NCBI RefSeq assembly: GCF_024713975.1
Contig: NC_091102.1
Coordinates: 17,199,501 to 17,263,500 of the forward strand
Direction: 5' to 3'
From: Paralichthys olivaceus
Lineage: Eukaryota; Chordata; Actinopteri; Pleuronectiformes; Paralichthyidae
Length of the DNA: 64,000 bases
Part shown: piece after piece, positions 38,779 through 50,226 of the stretch
Numbering within the stretch: the first letter of the stretch is position 1
Layout: each line of letters begins with the position of its first letter
Translations under genes and position numbers: made by a program
Notes under the pieces: model-generated
What the model was told of the DNA's origin: nothing
Database searches by the model: none
Seen by the model: the letters and a program-made list of their open reading frames with translations, nothing else

Positions 38779-41700
38779 CTATTGGCCGCTCTGACCCAGT
38801 CGCTTTGTGTAAGCATCCCAACCCGTCTTTCTGTACGACTCAGCAGCTTTCAGCCAATCGGGAGCCTCCAGGACACCCCGTCCCACGATGATGATGTCAG
38901 AGGCTTTGCTGTGGATTACTTCCTCTGGGGTGGTGTACTGTTGGCCCAACACGTCACCTGTATGAAGAGAGATGGGATGCATGACTGAGGACTGGAGCGA
39001 GGGACAGGTTGTTGTGCACTGGCAAGAAAATGTGTGTTTTCTTGTGCTATAGCACCACCCAGTGTTAAAGATGAGTCACAACACCAAAACCAAAAAAGGT
39101 TTCAAAGTCCATTCTGCTTAAGGGTTTTCTGTCTTAAGAGATATCACCTCACTTCTGGCAAAGAAATGATGCTCAGACATTTACATCATAATTTGGACAG
39201 AAATTCATGTGATACTTCTGCTGGCTCCATATTCCACTGGATTAGTAATGAGTGGACAACTATGGCTTTGAAGTCAATACTTCTTTCATGCATCTGCACT
39301 AACTAAACGCACTCATAGGAAAAGGTTTCTGTGACTTTAACCTTTAAACTCCTAATTCTAATCAGTTCATACTTGAGTATTTATGAACAGCTGTGTCAAA
39401 ATGAAGAAATCTCCTCAAGGCGTTCTTAAGATATCCTGTTCATAAGAATCGGGTTTACACATACATGGAATTTGCTGTGGTGTGTTTGTGAAGAGAAAAC
39501 ATGTCACGTCTTCATCTTCTCTTGGTTTACTGGTGGATCGTTCCTCATACGGCAGAGATGTTGTGCTGCTGTGTCATGTGACATCATCAGCTTTACACAA
39601 GTTTTCTTTGATGCTTTAAAGTCAAATGTTCACACGCAACTCAACGAGGAGAGACAGAGCAAATACTCAAACCCTAATTTTCTGATTGTTTTACAGCGGC
39701 TATGTTCTTAAGCACAAAAAACAACATCCTGGAGGTTTTGTGTAACTATAGACAGGATTCAGCTTCAGACATGTATACCTGCTGTCAGTGACAGGTATAC
39801 CTCCGCTCACAGACACATTCAGCAAGTCACCTTAACTTTTCTTAACCAAGTTTGACTTTTCAGAATTAACTTTTACAAGAACGACCTTTTTCATTCGTGT
39901 GTGTGTGTGGTTTCTCATTGTAGATAATTAACAAATTAATAAATACAATTCAGTTGAATTTTAGTATATCATATTAGATTATAATAATACCAGTTTCAGA
40001 TATCTACTATTTCATTCTGACTAGTCATAATTCAAGTTCATGATATCTACAACAACACACTGACTAGTTCAAACTTAATTTAAGGTATCTTGACTTTAGG
40101 TGAATTTACAACATCTTGAACTTGGATTATGATTAAATTGTACATGTATGTAATTGGAACTTATTCAAGTTGAAGATGTCTATAATTCATATATAAACAG
40201 AATTGTGCAAGAAGACAAAGTAACTTTTGAGGGTAAAATGTAGCTTTTGTCTTTCTAGCTAATTATTGATAGAATAAAATTGATTATCAAACTCATCATT
40301 AGTTGGAGCCCTAGATTACACTGTATATAATTCAGCTTTGTTGTCATTCTTCTAGTTGTATTTCTTCTAGTTGGACAGAGTAGTAAGACGTATATTAGTA
40401 CTAAACACATCCTGAAACTTCTGAGCGTCACAGATCTATGATATAATGGTGCTCAGTGTCGCTGTGTGTGTGTGTGTGTGGTCTAAATGCATGAATTCTA
40501 AAATGAAACCTAAAGGCTGATACAATTATTGGTCTGATGAAAAAGTTTCAGTTCACCTCCAGCCTGCATCTGCACCCCGGGGGTCATGTGGATGAACTCC
40601 GGCCTGTTGCTGAGCTTGGAGCCACAGATGAAGCCGATCACAAAGTCTGACTGCTCCTCTGCCATCTTCAGCTGTGAGCACAGAGAACAGAGATAAACCA
40701 CTAATAACCTGTAGCTATAGGAGATGGACAACATACGGAGGAACATGCGTACCACAGCCTTTGTGTATTCGCCAGTGGCCAGTGATCCCTGGGAGCTCAT
40801 CTGCGCTATAAGCAAACAGCCTCGGCCCAGACTCTTTCCTACAGCACTCAGACCCTTCACCACACCGGGCCCCGGCACCGCATGAGCATTCACAATGTGG
40901 GACCAAGATGAAATCTGGTACAAACCACCTGGAAGACAGGAAGCCATGAGCACTGTCAAGCAACTTCAACAAGATAAAGTTTTGTGACATTTTATGAATA
41001 AGCCTCATACAAATTTGGACAAATCTTCTAACCTTGGTACTGATGCTTGACTGTGTTTCCAATGTCGGCAAATTTGCGGTCTTCAAAGATCAGAAAGTTG
41101 TGTTTCTGGGCCAATTCCTGCAGTTTCTGGCTGAAGTCTGCCGTGAAGTCCTGTCGGCAGACATGACACGATCAGTGCATTTGTCTTGACAAAGTTCTGC
41201 TTTGCAAAAAGAGCGGTTCCAATCCTTTACCTCGAGGATGTCGACATGCGTCTTCAGCACGCAGATCTTGGGACCCACAGAGTCGGCCAGCTGGAGAAGC
41301 TCCTCGCTGCTGGTGACGTCCGCCGACACGCAGAGGTTTGACCGTTTCTCCTCCATGAGCTTCAGCAGCTTTGATGCCTGAGGGTGAATGTCTGGAGAAA
41401 AAAAGAGGGGAGAGTAAAGGAGAGGATATTTTTTTTACTATCCAATATGGAGAAGCATAACTTTACTAAATTTAATACAGAGGGGCAAAAACATTTTGTC
41501 AATTATATTTAGCTTGTCATACAGATGGGGTGTTTAATTAAGTTGCAAGACTCCGTTTAAGGAATGTATCAAGCTGCATCAAGCTCCTGCCTTTCACACA
41601 AGAGCTTGATGCAGCTGTCAGACATATTCATAACCACAATTCCAGAACGATCAGGGGAGGTTAGGCCGTGAAGTTTTGGGAAACATTCCTGCTATACGCT

Positions 41701-43866
41701 GTGGTATTAGCACGAAAAGTTCAGGAAAACGTCTGGAAAAACTGCCTGGGACATTTGTGTCCTCTCATACGGCCCCTCCAGATAATCTCAGGAAAATGTC
41801 AGAAGTTCATTCCAGGCCTGAAAGCAGATTTAGTTACTTGGCAGTTTGGCTCTGTCTGCATAGCTCAGCTCCAGGTTCTCCACACACGGCTTCTTCGTGG
41901 CAGGAACGCCATTGCCGTTCTCTTCCTTGGACCTGGAAGAGGCAAGTTGCAAATGTCACTTTCAAAAACACAAACTCACATATATGTCACTAAAAAGAGA
42001 AAGGCTGCTCAACTGTACCTGAAAGTGTTTTCCATGATAAACTTGCGGACGCTCTGAGCAGTTTGGGTGTCGATGCGTTCGGCTGCCAGCAGCACGTTGA
42101 GCAGCTTGGACATGGAGATGATGGGATAGAGGCGGATTCCCCGAGACGCCAACATCGCCGCAGCACCTTGCTCTCTGTCCACTAGGACGATGGCATCTGT
42201 CACCTAGACAAATCATACGAACATTAGAAAATCCCACTCTCCGAGCCAATGTAAAAATCATCTCTGTACTTCTACAACCACTGCAGTGATCAATCACTGA
42301 GACATCATCACCACTGTAATCGGATACTGAACCTTAAGCCCCTCTTTGTTGAGGACTTCAGAAGTCTCCAAGATGCTGCTGCCGCTGGTCACGGTGTCCT
42401 CGATGATCAGACATGTGTCCCCCTCACGATACAACCCCTCCACCATACGCTTGGTCCCTAGAAGACGGACATGAGGAAGCTTAACAGCCACTATTATGAA
42501 ATACTTATACTGAAATAATAAGTTGCTTTGGTCATATTTGAGGGATGGATTGTCTCGTGTTTTTTAATGAGCTTTAATTAGTTCTCAATCATGTGAGAAC
42601 CCAGATGTAGGATCAAACATTATAAAATAGAAAACTCCCAGGCTTGGCTAATTCCTCACTGACAAATACAGGGTCAGTCCTCTGGAAAGTTTACTGTGTA
42701 GGATTTAATGACATATGGCAGAGAACTTGTATTTTACCATCATTAGAATACCAGTTGCTTGGCTTGATCCCACTAAATCCTACACACTGGACCTTTAAAA
42801 ACCAGGTGGATTGATTCTGTCCTTCCCTCTCAGCACCCACCATAGTCCTTGGCCTCCTTTCGTCTGATGAGCATGGGCAGTTCATGCCCGGAGCAGATAA
42901 TCGTGGCTATAGGCAGGGCTGTGTACGGAACCCCGCACACCGAGTCAAACTGGAGACCCTCCTCTTCCACTCGCTGGTACATGAGACTTGACACCTGAAA
43001 GTAAAACGTTTACAGCAACAATAAGGTCTAAATGTAACAACAGAGTGACCACTGCAGGGGACATAGACACATCTAATGTGCTGTCTTTCGAGGTTCAATG
43101 CATTTTATGATCATGTTTTAAACTCCAGAAACGCTCAGACCTCACAGGCTGACAACTTTCAGACAAATCTGGTTCTTTTGTGGAACCTTGTATTGGCTTT
43201 TAGGTTCATCACATACATTCTCATTAAGGCAGGTTGTGCTCTATCGTAAAAACAGAGTCCCCGGTTTGTTGAGTCAGCTCGGACAATATTTTCAATGTCA
43301 GTGCAGAAGCCCTGTGATAAGTGGTACATTGATGAATGTGCAGTTCAGTAGACACATTGTTTAGTAAACAATAGAATCATGTTTGTGACTCTATTTTTAC
43401 AGAATGGCTAATGCTAAATAATACAATTGTTTTTGCCATCATTTACACTTATTACTTCCAATGTTGTATTACACATCTGCTGTCTTTGACTATAGATCAT
43501 ATCATTGGCTGGATTTGATTTTAAATGACATTGTACTAATGTGCTTGTTACCTTTGCTGGTTTGTATTCTGGTTTTTATTTTTCCTCTTTGCTGAAGCAC
43601 TTTGAAACTGCTGCTTTGACAGGAGCTATACAGAAAGAAGCTATTGCTTTTAGTTTTTGTAATAACGTTATGTATTAGATACTATATTTGATCTTAAATG
43701 ATAATGAGCTTGTTGCCTTTGGGAGCGAGGATTCCAATAGATATACGTCAGCGTGTTGAGTTGATAAACAGCCACGTGTGCTCTAATTATAACTTGCAGA
43801 GCGGAAATCAACACGGATATAAGAACAGGTTGTCTTCATGAGGTGGTGGAGCAGCAGGATGAATCA

Positions 43867-43960
<94 letters not shown>

Positions 43961-44150
43961 CACACGTTTTAAGTTTTAGTCATGCAGCAGTAGTGATCAC
44001 CTGGTTCATGAGAGCAGGGTGAGACACCATCACCCTCAGGTCGATGTAGATCGGCGTCATCATGCCGCTCTTCAGCTTGTACTCTCCAAACTTCACCGCG
44101 TCCACATCGTAGAGCTTCAGAATCAGACTGTCGATACACGTGTTCGCCAT
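38779..44150 (-). CDS. umps: Uridine 5'-monophosphate synthase (OPRT + OMP decarboxylase)
   Basis: Ten exons: 44001-44150, 42841-42994, 42333-42457, 42019-42203, 41838-41932, 41231-41391, 41033-41150, 40753-40928, 40557-40671 and 38779-38957. Their sum is 1458 nt, 485 aa (human 480), with frame continuous across all junctions. It catalyses the last two steps of de novo pyrimidine synthesis: orotate plus PRPP to OMP, then decarboxylation to UMP. Residues 1-205 are the OPRT domain, with [13 protein letters not shown] and the PRPP-binding [13 protein letters not shown] at about 117. Exon 5 is a poorly conserved linker. Residues from about 238 are the decarboxylase, with KTHVDIL (Lys283, Asp287) and [12 protein letters not shown] (Asp314, Lys316), the catalytic network. 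The start is the first ATG of the open frame. Intron 1 holds a 90-base GT tract, and intron 5 a perfect 15-bp inverted repeat. Confidence 0.97.
41572..41616. repeat. Perfect 15-bp inverted repeat in umps intron 5
   Basis: AGCTGCATCAAGCTC (41572-41586) and GAGCTTGATGCAGCT (41602-41616) are exact reverse complements separated by 15 bases, giving a 45-base stem-loop. It lies in the intron between umps exons 5 and 6, and no coding use is seen. Confidence 0.9.
43868..43957. repeat. (GT)n microsatellite in umps intron 1
   Basis: This is an uninterrupted GT tract of about 90 bases, the longest dinucleotide run in the window, ending in GCGCC. It lies 43 bases downstream of the exon 1 donor on the transcribed (-) strand, where it reads as CA repeats. 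Confidence 0.95.
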
Positions 44151-44250
44151 CTTCTCGTCTGTTAACAACAGCACGACTCCCGCTCTCTCGGTGACATGTG
44201 GCCTCAGCTCCTCTTCCTGAGCGGCAGTGACATAGTCAGCACTTGTCACA

Positions 44251-45215
44251 ATAAGAGCATCATGATTTTTGAAGAATGTCGACTTACTGAACTGGACATT
44301 TGTGCGCAGACCGAGGTTTCCTTTACATCATTTAGATGTACAAAATATATAGTAATTACACATTTGTTCAATCACTACACTATCATATTCAATATGTGAT
44401 CCAGAGCGACTCTGTGAAACTGTATGATAAATAACTTAATTTTATCTTGTACAACTACTACTTCTACTTCTAATAATAATAATAATAACTATATAGCCAA
44501 AAAAAAAGGAATCTAGCCGTAGAAAAGAAAATATAAAGAACAAACGTTTTATATTGTGGTCATTTGTTGTACACTATTTAATTGAAGCATCACTCAGAAA
44601 AAATGACAATGACAATAATAATAAAAACTAAAGATGGAACAACTGAACCATTGACAGTTTATCTTAAAAACGTACTGAAATGGTTGATTAATTAATCGTC
44701 TAAACCATTGTGAATACATTTTATGTTTTTTGTTTGATTAAGCAACTCATCATTTCAGTAGATACCGTATCCTTTATACAGCTGCTATTTTACGCAATTT
44801 ATTCTGAAGGAAAAAACAACCTTGTGATTTAATACTTCCGGTATTAGATCCGTTTGTTTTTCAGAATAAAACTGTCCACAGCTTGTCTTCTCTAATCCTG
44901 CAGAAACTCCGACATGTCATTGTTTTAGATCACGTCTTTAAAACTCTTCATTAGATGTGGCTGCCATCAGTTTGGATGGAATTAGAGGCAAAAAATTTAT
45001 TTTTTCAAGGGTGCTCGAGGATCTTGGGTATAAAGAAGTTTCAGGGAATTTGTTACCAATACACACTCTAATACATTAAATATTGTGTAGGACTTATATT
45101 ATGCCATGACACATTTTTGTTTCACAAGTGGGAGATCACAGAGTGCTCTAGATTTGGAGCTGTTTGTGCTCCTGTCTGTGATGTTTTGATAAGGTGAACC
45201 TTGATAGTCTGTACC
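44251..45215. other. umps 5' flank, AT-rich intergenic DNA
   Basis: Upstream of umps exon 1 the frame stays open to 44249 without another ATG. Beyond that the sequence is AT-rich and shows no gene, up to the 5' end of the LINE near 45218. A promoter must lie close to 44150-44400, but no TATA box is obvious. Confidence 0.5.
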
Positions 45216-45217
45216 TC

Positions 45218-48200
45218 AAGATGGCGCCGTACTAACGGGTGCCTGTCGTAGCTGCTCCGTGTATTACTGTCGGTCTTTTGTGTTTTTATTACGTTTGCTG
45301 TTTGTTTTTTATATTTATTTTTGCACTGCTCTGTGCATCTTCGTGCCGCACAAAGACGAGATGCTTTTGCAACCGATTGGACACTTTTTATCACTTTTAA
45401 CCGCACTTCGGTCTCTTCGGATCACTGGAAGCATGCCGGCAACACACGCCGGCATTGTTTACACCCGCGACCAGCTGATGGCCCTGAGGCACACCCCCCT
45501 CTTGGCCGGAGAGAGACCCACCATCCCGGAGGAACTAAAGAAGAGACGGCGGGGCTGTAGAGCGGGGCTTAAACGGAGGATGGCGAAGAGGAAGTTTAAG
45601 CCCTTCATCCCTGCAGTTATCACTGGAAACGTGAGGTCGCTGGCAAATAAAGTGGACGAACTGGAAGCGCTCATCAGAACGCAGAGGGAGTACAGGGAGT
45701 CCAGTATTGTGTGTCTCACGGAAACGTGGCTGCACGAGCAGATACCGGACTCCAACGTCACCATTCCCGGCTTCCAGACGGTTCGAGCCGACAGAGACAC
45801 CACCGCGACCGGCAAGAAGAAAGGAGGGGGTCTCGCCGTGCTCGTGAACAACAGGTGGTGTCACCCCGGGTACGTCACCGTCAAACAGCGTGTATGCAAC
45901 CCGGACATCGAGCTCGTCGCAGTCGGACTTCGTCCATATTATTTGCCGAGGGAGTTTACCAGTGTTTTCGCCATCACTGTTTATATTCCTCCATCTGGGA
46001 ACGCAGCAGCAGCGTGTGACGTCATCCACACTGTAACTGCAGGATTACAAACACAACACCCCGGGGCCTTCATCGTCATCACAGGTGACTTTAACCATGC
46101 TTCCCTCTCATCCACACTCCCAACATTCTTCCAGTTTGTAAAATGTGCCACCCGTGACAATAAGACTTTGGACCTGCTGTATGCAAATGTTAAGGATGCA
46201 TACAGCTCCACTGCCCTGCCACCACTGGGCAGATCAGACCACAACCTAGTCCTGCTCTCCCCATCATACAAGCCTGTGGTTCAGCGGCACCCAGTCAAAG
46301 TGAGGACAGTGAGGAAATGGACTCCTGAGGCCATGGAAACACTGCGTGGAGCGCTGGAGGCCACAGACTGGGATGCTCTGTATGAGCCACATGGTGAGGA
46401 CATTGATGGCATGACTGACTGTGTCTCTGAGTACATTGGGTTCTGCATAGACAACACCATCCCCACTAAAGAGGTCCGCTGTTACCCAAATAACAAACCG
46501 TGGGTAACAAGCGACCTGAAGGCCCTTCTCAACGAGAAGAAGAGAGCCTTTAGATCACGGGACAGAGCAGAACTCAAACGGGTACAAAGGGAGCTAAAGC
46601 GCAGCATCAGGGAGAGCAAGGACAACTACAGAAGAAAACTGGAGCACAAACTGGAGGACAACAATAGCAGAGACGTCTGGAGTGGGATGAAGGAGATCAC
46701 CGGCTTCCAGAGGAGAGGTGAGGGAGCAACGGGGGATGAACGACGTGCGAACGAGCTGAACACGTTCTTCAATAGGTTCAACAACAACCCCCCCACCCCC
46801 AGCGGACCCTCCACTGCCTCTACTGCTTCTCAGAGCAACAACCCCCCACCTCCCCCCACCACCCTCTGCCCCACACCACACCCGTCACCATCTCCCCCCA
46901 CCCCTCCGCTGGCTTTCACCACAGACTTTTTCACACCTTCCACCCCCGGGACATCCTCACATCACCCACAGTCCCCCACCACCACCACCTCCTGCAACAC
47001 ACACCTCTTTGCATCACCCTCAAACCCACCACTGACATCCCCTACCCTCCAGTCTGGACTGCACATCACAGCCAGCCAGGTGAGGAGAGAGCTGGAGAGG
47101 CTCAAACACAGGAAAGCTGCTGGACCGGACCGCATCAGCCCTCGTGTGCTGAAGGCATGTTCCAGCCAGCTCTGTGGAGTCCTCCAGCACCTCTTCAACC
47201 TGAGCCTACACCTTCAGAGAGTGCCAGTGCTCTGGAAAACATCCTGCCTGGTCCCAGTGCCCAAAAAAGGACGCCCTGCTGCACTGGAGGACTACAGGCC
47301 GGTGGCACTGACCTCTCACATCATGAAGGTCATGGAGAGACTGGTATTGGCACACCTCAGACCACTGGTGTGCCCATCACAAGACCCCCTGCAGTTTGCA
47401 TATCAGCCCCATGTTGGGGTTGATGATGCAATCATCTACCTGCTGCAGAAGGCCTACTCCTCTCTGGACAGACCCAACACCTCAGTCCGGATCATGTTTT
47501 TTGATTTCTCCAGCGCCTTCAACACCATCCAGCCCAGACTGCTGAAGGCCAAACTGGAGGGCACGCGGGTGAGTGCTCCCCTCATCACTTGGGTCGATGA
47601 CTATCTGACGGGCAGACCACAGTTTGTGAGATTACAGAACTGTGTGTCTGATCGTCTGATCAGTAACATCGGGGCCCCCCAGGGAACTGTACTGTCCCCC
47701 TTCCTCTTCACCACATACACTGCTGATTTTAAGCACTGCACTGAGTCGTGTCATCTGCAGAAGTTCTCTGATGACACGGCCATTGTGGGGTGTGTTGAGG
47801 GCGGGGGGGAGGCTGAGTACAGGGACCTGGTCGACCGCTTTGTGAAGTGGTGTGGGGAGAACCGCCTGCAGCTCAACGTGGAGAAGACGAAGGAGATGGT
47901 GGTGGATTTCAGGAGGAACAAGCCCGTGCCCTCTCCTGTCTGCATCGGTGGGACGGATGTGGAGGTGGTACCTGCATACAAGTACCTGGGTATCACACTG
48001 GATAATAAACTGGACTGGTCCACTCACACAGAGGCCGTCTACAAGAAGGGCCTGAGCCGGCTTTACTTCCTGAGGAGGCTCGGGTCCTTCAATGTCTGCA
48101 ACAAGATGCTGCAGATGTTCTATCAGTCTGTTGTGGCGAGCACCATTTTCTTTGCTGTGGTGTCCTGGGGTGCGGGCATCAAGGCAAAGGACGCCAACAG

Positions 48201-49197
48201 ACTGAACAAAATCATCAGGAAAGCCGAGTCTGTGGTTGGCTCTAAGCTTGTCACCCTGGAGGAGGTGGTGGAGAACAGGATGCTGGCAAAACTGCTGGCA
48301 ATCATGGACAATCCCTCTCACCCCCTCCACAAAACACTGGACAAGCTAAAGAGCAGCTTCAGCCACAGGCTCATCCAACCCCGCTGCTCTAAGGAGCGAT
48401 ACAGGAAATCGTTCCTCCCAACCGCAATAAGACTCTATAACTCATCTACCTCTGTCAGAGCCACCATCACAGAACTGCACTAATATACCTATCACCCTTG
48501 CACCATGTACCCTGCACTACACTACGTGTGTTAATTTAAACCACTTTAATATTACAGACCTTTTTATACAATAATATTGTCTTTTGCACATCCAGTCCAC
48601 GTATTCTTACACTGCCAGTATATTGTATAGTCAAGTACTTATAATTATACCCTACTATATATTATATATCATATCATATTATATCATACTCTGCATACTC
48701 TGCATATTCTCTGTATATTCTTCGGATTTACAAGTCTATATACACATATTTATACATGTGTACATGCTATTATTATATTATTATTATCACTACTACTACT
48801 ACTATTATTATTATTATATATACTATTGCTGCCATTATTACTATATACTGCTATTATATTGGTATAATTACTGTCTATATAAATATATATTATGTTATAT
48901 TGTATACTATATATATATATATAAATATATACTGTACTAATATTCTTATATACTGTCTAACAATAACATTACCATCATATCATTATTACTATTATCATCA
49001 TATTGCCACTGCACTACTTGTCTGCCTATTCATCTTGTGTTTCTGTTTCTGTTCTTTTTACCTAAATGTTTTGTTTTGTTTTGTTTTGTTCTATTGCATT
49101 GTGTTTTGTTGTGTTCCGATACACAAGCTGCTATGACACCTTAATTTCCCTCCGGGGATGAATAAAGTACTCTATCTATCTATCTATCTATCTATCT
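45218..49197 (+). mobile_element. Non-LTR retrotransposon (LINE, jockey/L2-CR1 superfamily), apparently full length
   Basis: The element runs from about 45218 (caagatggcgccgt) to a (TCTA)n tail at 49171-49197 preceded by gatgaataaagt. It holds one long ORF with endonuclease and reverse transcriptase, a 3'UTR of about 690 bases that is rich in TAT/ATT, and no LTRs. A short 5'UTR starting near 'caagatggcgcc', a single APE-type ORF and a microsatellite tail fit fish L2/CR1/Rex1-like elements. The exact clade is not certain. No clear target-site duplication is visible. The open ORF implies recent insertion. It separates umps from fn1 and lies in the umps 5' flank in the opposite orientation. Confidence 0.9.
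45361..48483 (+). CDS. LINE ORF: APE endonuclease - reverse transcriptase
   Basis: This is an open frame of 1040 codons from the first ATG. The frame extends further 5' to 45259, but only from a GTG. Residue numbers here count from the ATG. A Lys/Arg-rich N-terminal stretch is followed by the AP-endonuclease-like domain (about 85-310), with GNVRSLANKVDEL, LTETWLHEQ, ITGDFNHASL and GRSDHNLVLLSP. A Pro/Thr/Ser-rich linker follows (about 473-560). The reverse transcriptase (about 575-870) has AAGPDRISPRVLK, DYRPVALTSHIMKVMERLV, FFDFSSAFNTI, GAPQGTVLSPFLF, the catalytic FSDDTAIVG near residue 800, and KYLGITLDNKLDW. It supplies target-primed reverse transcription of its own RNA. No stop or frameshift interrupts it, which is unusual for an old copy. 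Confidence 0.93.
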   Translation: MLLQPIGHFLSLLTALRSLRITGSMPATHAGIVYTRDQLMALRHTPLLAGERPTIPEELKKRRRGCRAGLKRRMAKRKFKPFIPAVITGNVRSLANKVDELEALIRTQREYRESSIVCLTETWLHEQIPDSNVTIPGFQTVRADRDTTATGKKKGGGLAVLVNNRWCHPGYVTVKQRVCNPDIELVAVGLRPYYLPREFTSVFAITVYIPPSGNAAAACDVIHTVTAGLQTQHPGAFIVITGDFNHASLSSTLPTFFQFVKCATRDNKTLDLLYANVKDAYSSTALPPLGRSDHNLVLLSPSYKPVVQRHPVKVRTVRKWTPEAMETLRGALEATDWDALYEPHGEDIDGMTDCVSEYIGFCIDNTIPTKEVRCYPNNKPWVTSDLKALLNEKKRAFRSRDRAELKRVQRELKRSIRESKDNYRRKLEHKLEDNNSRDVWSGMKEITGFQRRGEGATGDERRANELNTFFNRFNNNPPTPSGPSTASTASQSNNPPPPPTTLCPTPHPSPSPPTPPLAFTTDFFTPSTPGTSSHHPQSPTTTTSCNTHLFASPSNPPLTSPTLQSGLHITASQVRRELERLKHRKAAGPDRISPRVLKACSSQLCGVLQHLFNLSLHLQRVPVLWKTSCLVPVPKKGRPAALEDYRPVALTSHIMKVMERLVLAHLRPLVCPSQDPLQFAYQPHVGVDDAIIYLLQKAYSSLDRPNTSVRIMFFDFSSAFNTIQPRLLKAKLEGTRVSAPLITWVDDYLTGRPQFVRLQNCVSDRLISNIGAPQGTVLSPFLFTTYTADFKHCTESCHLQKFSDDTAIVGCVEGGGEAEYRDLVDRFVKWCGENRLQLNVEKTKEMVVDFRRNKPVPSPVCIGGTDVEVVPAYKYLGITLDNKLDWSTHTEAVYKKGLSRLYFLRRLGSFNVCNKMLQMFYQSVVASTIFFAVVSWGAGIKAKDANRLNKIIRKAESVVGSKLVTLEEVVENRMLAKLLAIMDNPSHPLHKTLDKLKSSFSHRLIQPRCSKERYRKSFLPTAIRLYNSSTSVRATITELH

Positions 49198-50200
49198 CAT
49201 GAGGGTAAAGGGCATGTTGTCATTACTTATGTTGATAGACTGCAATCTGTTCCCTCACATTTGATATAATGCTAACATGTCTCTACTGTATTTCAAACTT
49301 TTTAGATCGCGTGTACATTAGACCAAGAATCTCCTCTGTTGAAAATGTTGTAATAAATAATGTCAAGTATAGACAACTAAGGCTCATTGACTTCATTCAT
49401 TTATTCACTGATTTTAAAGTTCAGCCATCTTTCATCAGACGTCCGTGATTTGTCTTCCTCGATGGATAGTTTATATTTACATTTAATTATTTGGCAGATG
49501 CTTTTTATCCAAAGCAACTTACAACTGAGGGACGACACTAAACCTTCTGTAGCCGTAGTATGTAATAAGTGTAAAATCTGTTCAATAAGACAAAGCGTCC
49601 TAGTTACGATAGTGGCAGTATATTGCAGTGCGTAAATTCTCATCACATGGATCAGCTTACAAATCAATTTAACATATCTTGGTTGTACAACTTACCCTAT
49701 GTCTACTTAAATAGTTCACCCAAAAATGAAAATTCATTCATTATCTACTCATGACTATGTTATAGTTCCATTCTTTGCAATAACAAATAGGTATCCACTC
49801 CTCTACTTTAAAGTATTTATCAATCTGCACTTATTAGTTTTTCTTTTGCCTGATTTTAAACTTGTTTTTTTAAATACATTTACATTGAGTTTCAGCAGTA
49901 GCAACTCTAATGTTGTTGCTTTCTCTTGTACCATGACAGTAAGCTTCCTATTCTTCTATATTCTATTCTTTGATTAGCATTATTGAATTGTTCCAAAACT
50001 CAACCTGCTGCTTTGCATAATGTTTTACCATTAATAATGAAATAGATCGTAACCATTGGGGACACCAAAGTGATGGGGCAGTTGACCATCAATGACTTTA
50101 TGTGATATGTTTTTACCATTGCTGTCTATATGCTCATTATGTCATAGGAGTGCGTGAGTGTTTGCCTCCCCCTGCCCGCTTTACCCTCCCAGAGAGAAAG
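49198..50200. other. Intergenic region between the LINE and the fn1 3' end
   Basis: No gene was recognised. Around 49460-49560 the phrase 'atttacatttaattatttggcagatgctttttatccaaagcaacttacaa' resembles a short motif found in many teleost interspersed repeats. The rest is AT-rich. Confidence 0.5.
49460..49560. repeat. Dispersed-repeat fragment ('cagatgctttttatccaaagcaactta')
   Basis: The wording 'ggcagatgctttttatccaaagcaacttacaactgaggga' matches a motif I recognise from abundant fish repeats. The rest of the element is not evident, and the family is not named. Confidence 0.45.
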
Positions 50201-50226
50201 AAAACCAAAAAGAATTGTCTTGGATT

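Noticed and set aside
44151-44249. In-frame extension upstream of the umps start
   Set aside because: It opens with GTG and not ATG. The ATG at 44150 matches the start of the protein family.
45259-45360. N-terminal extension of the LINE ORF (34 codons)
   Set aside because: It opens with GTG and has no ATG. The first ATG is at 45361, so the extension is taken as 5'UTR.
47632-48330. 232-codon antisense frame within the LINE
   Set aside because: It is an antisense shadow of the reverse transcriptase domain with no family resemblance.
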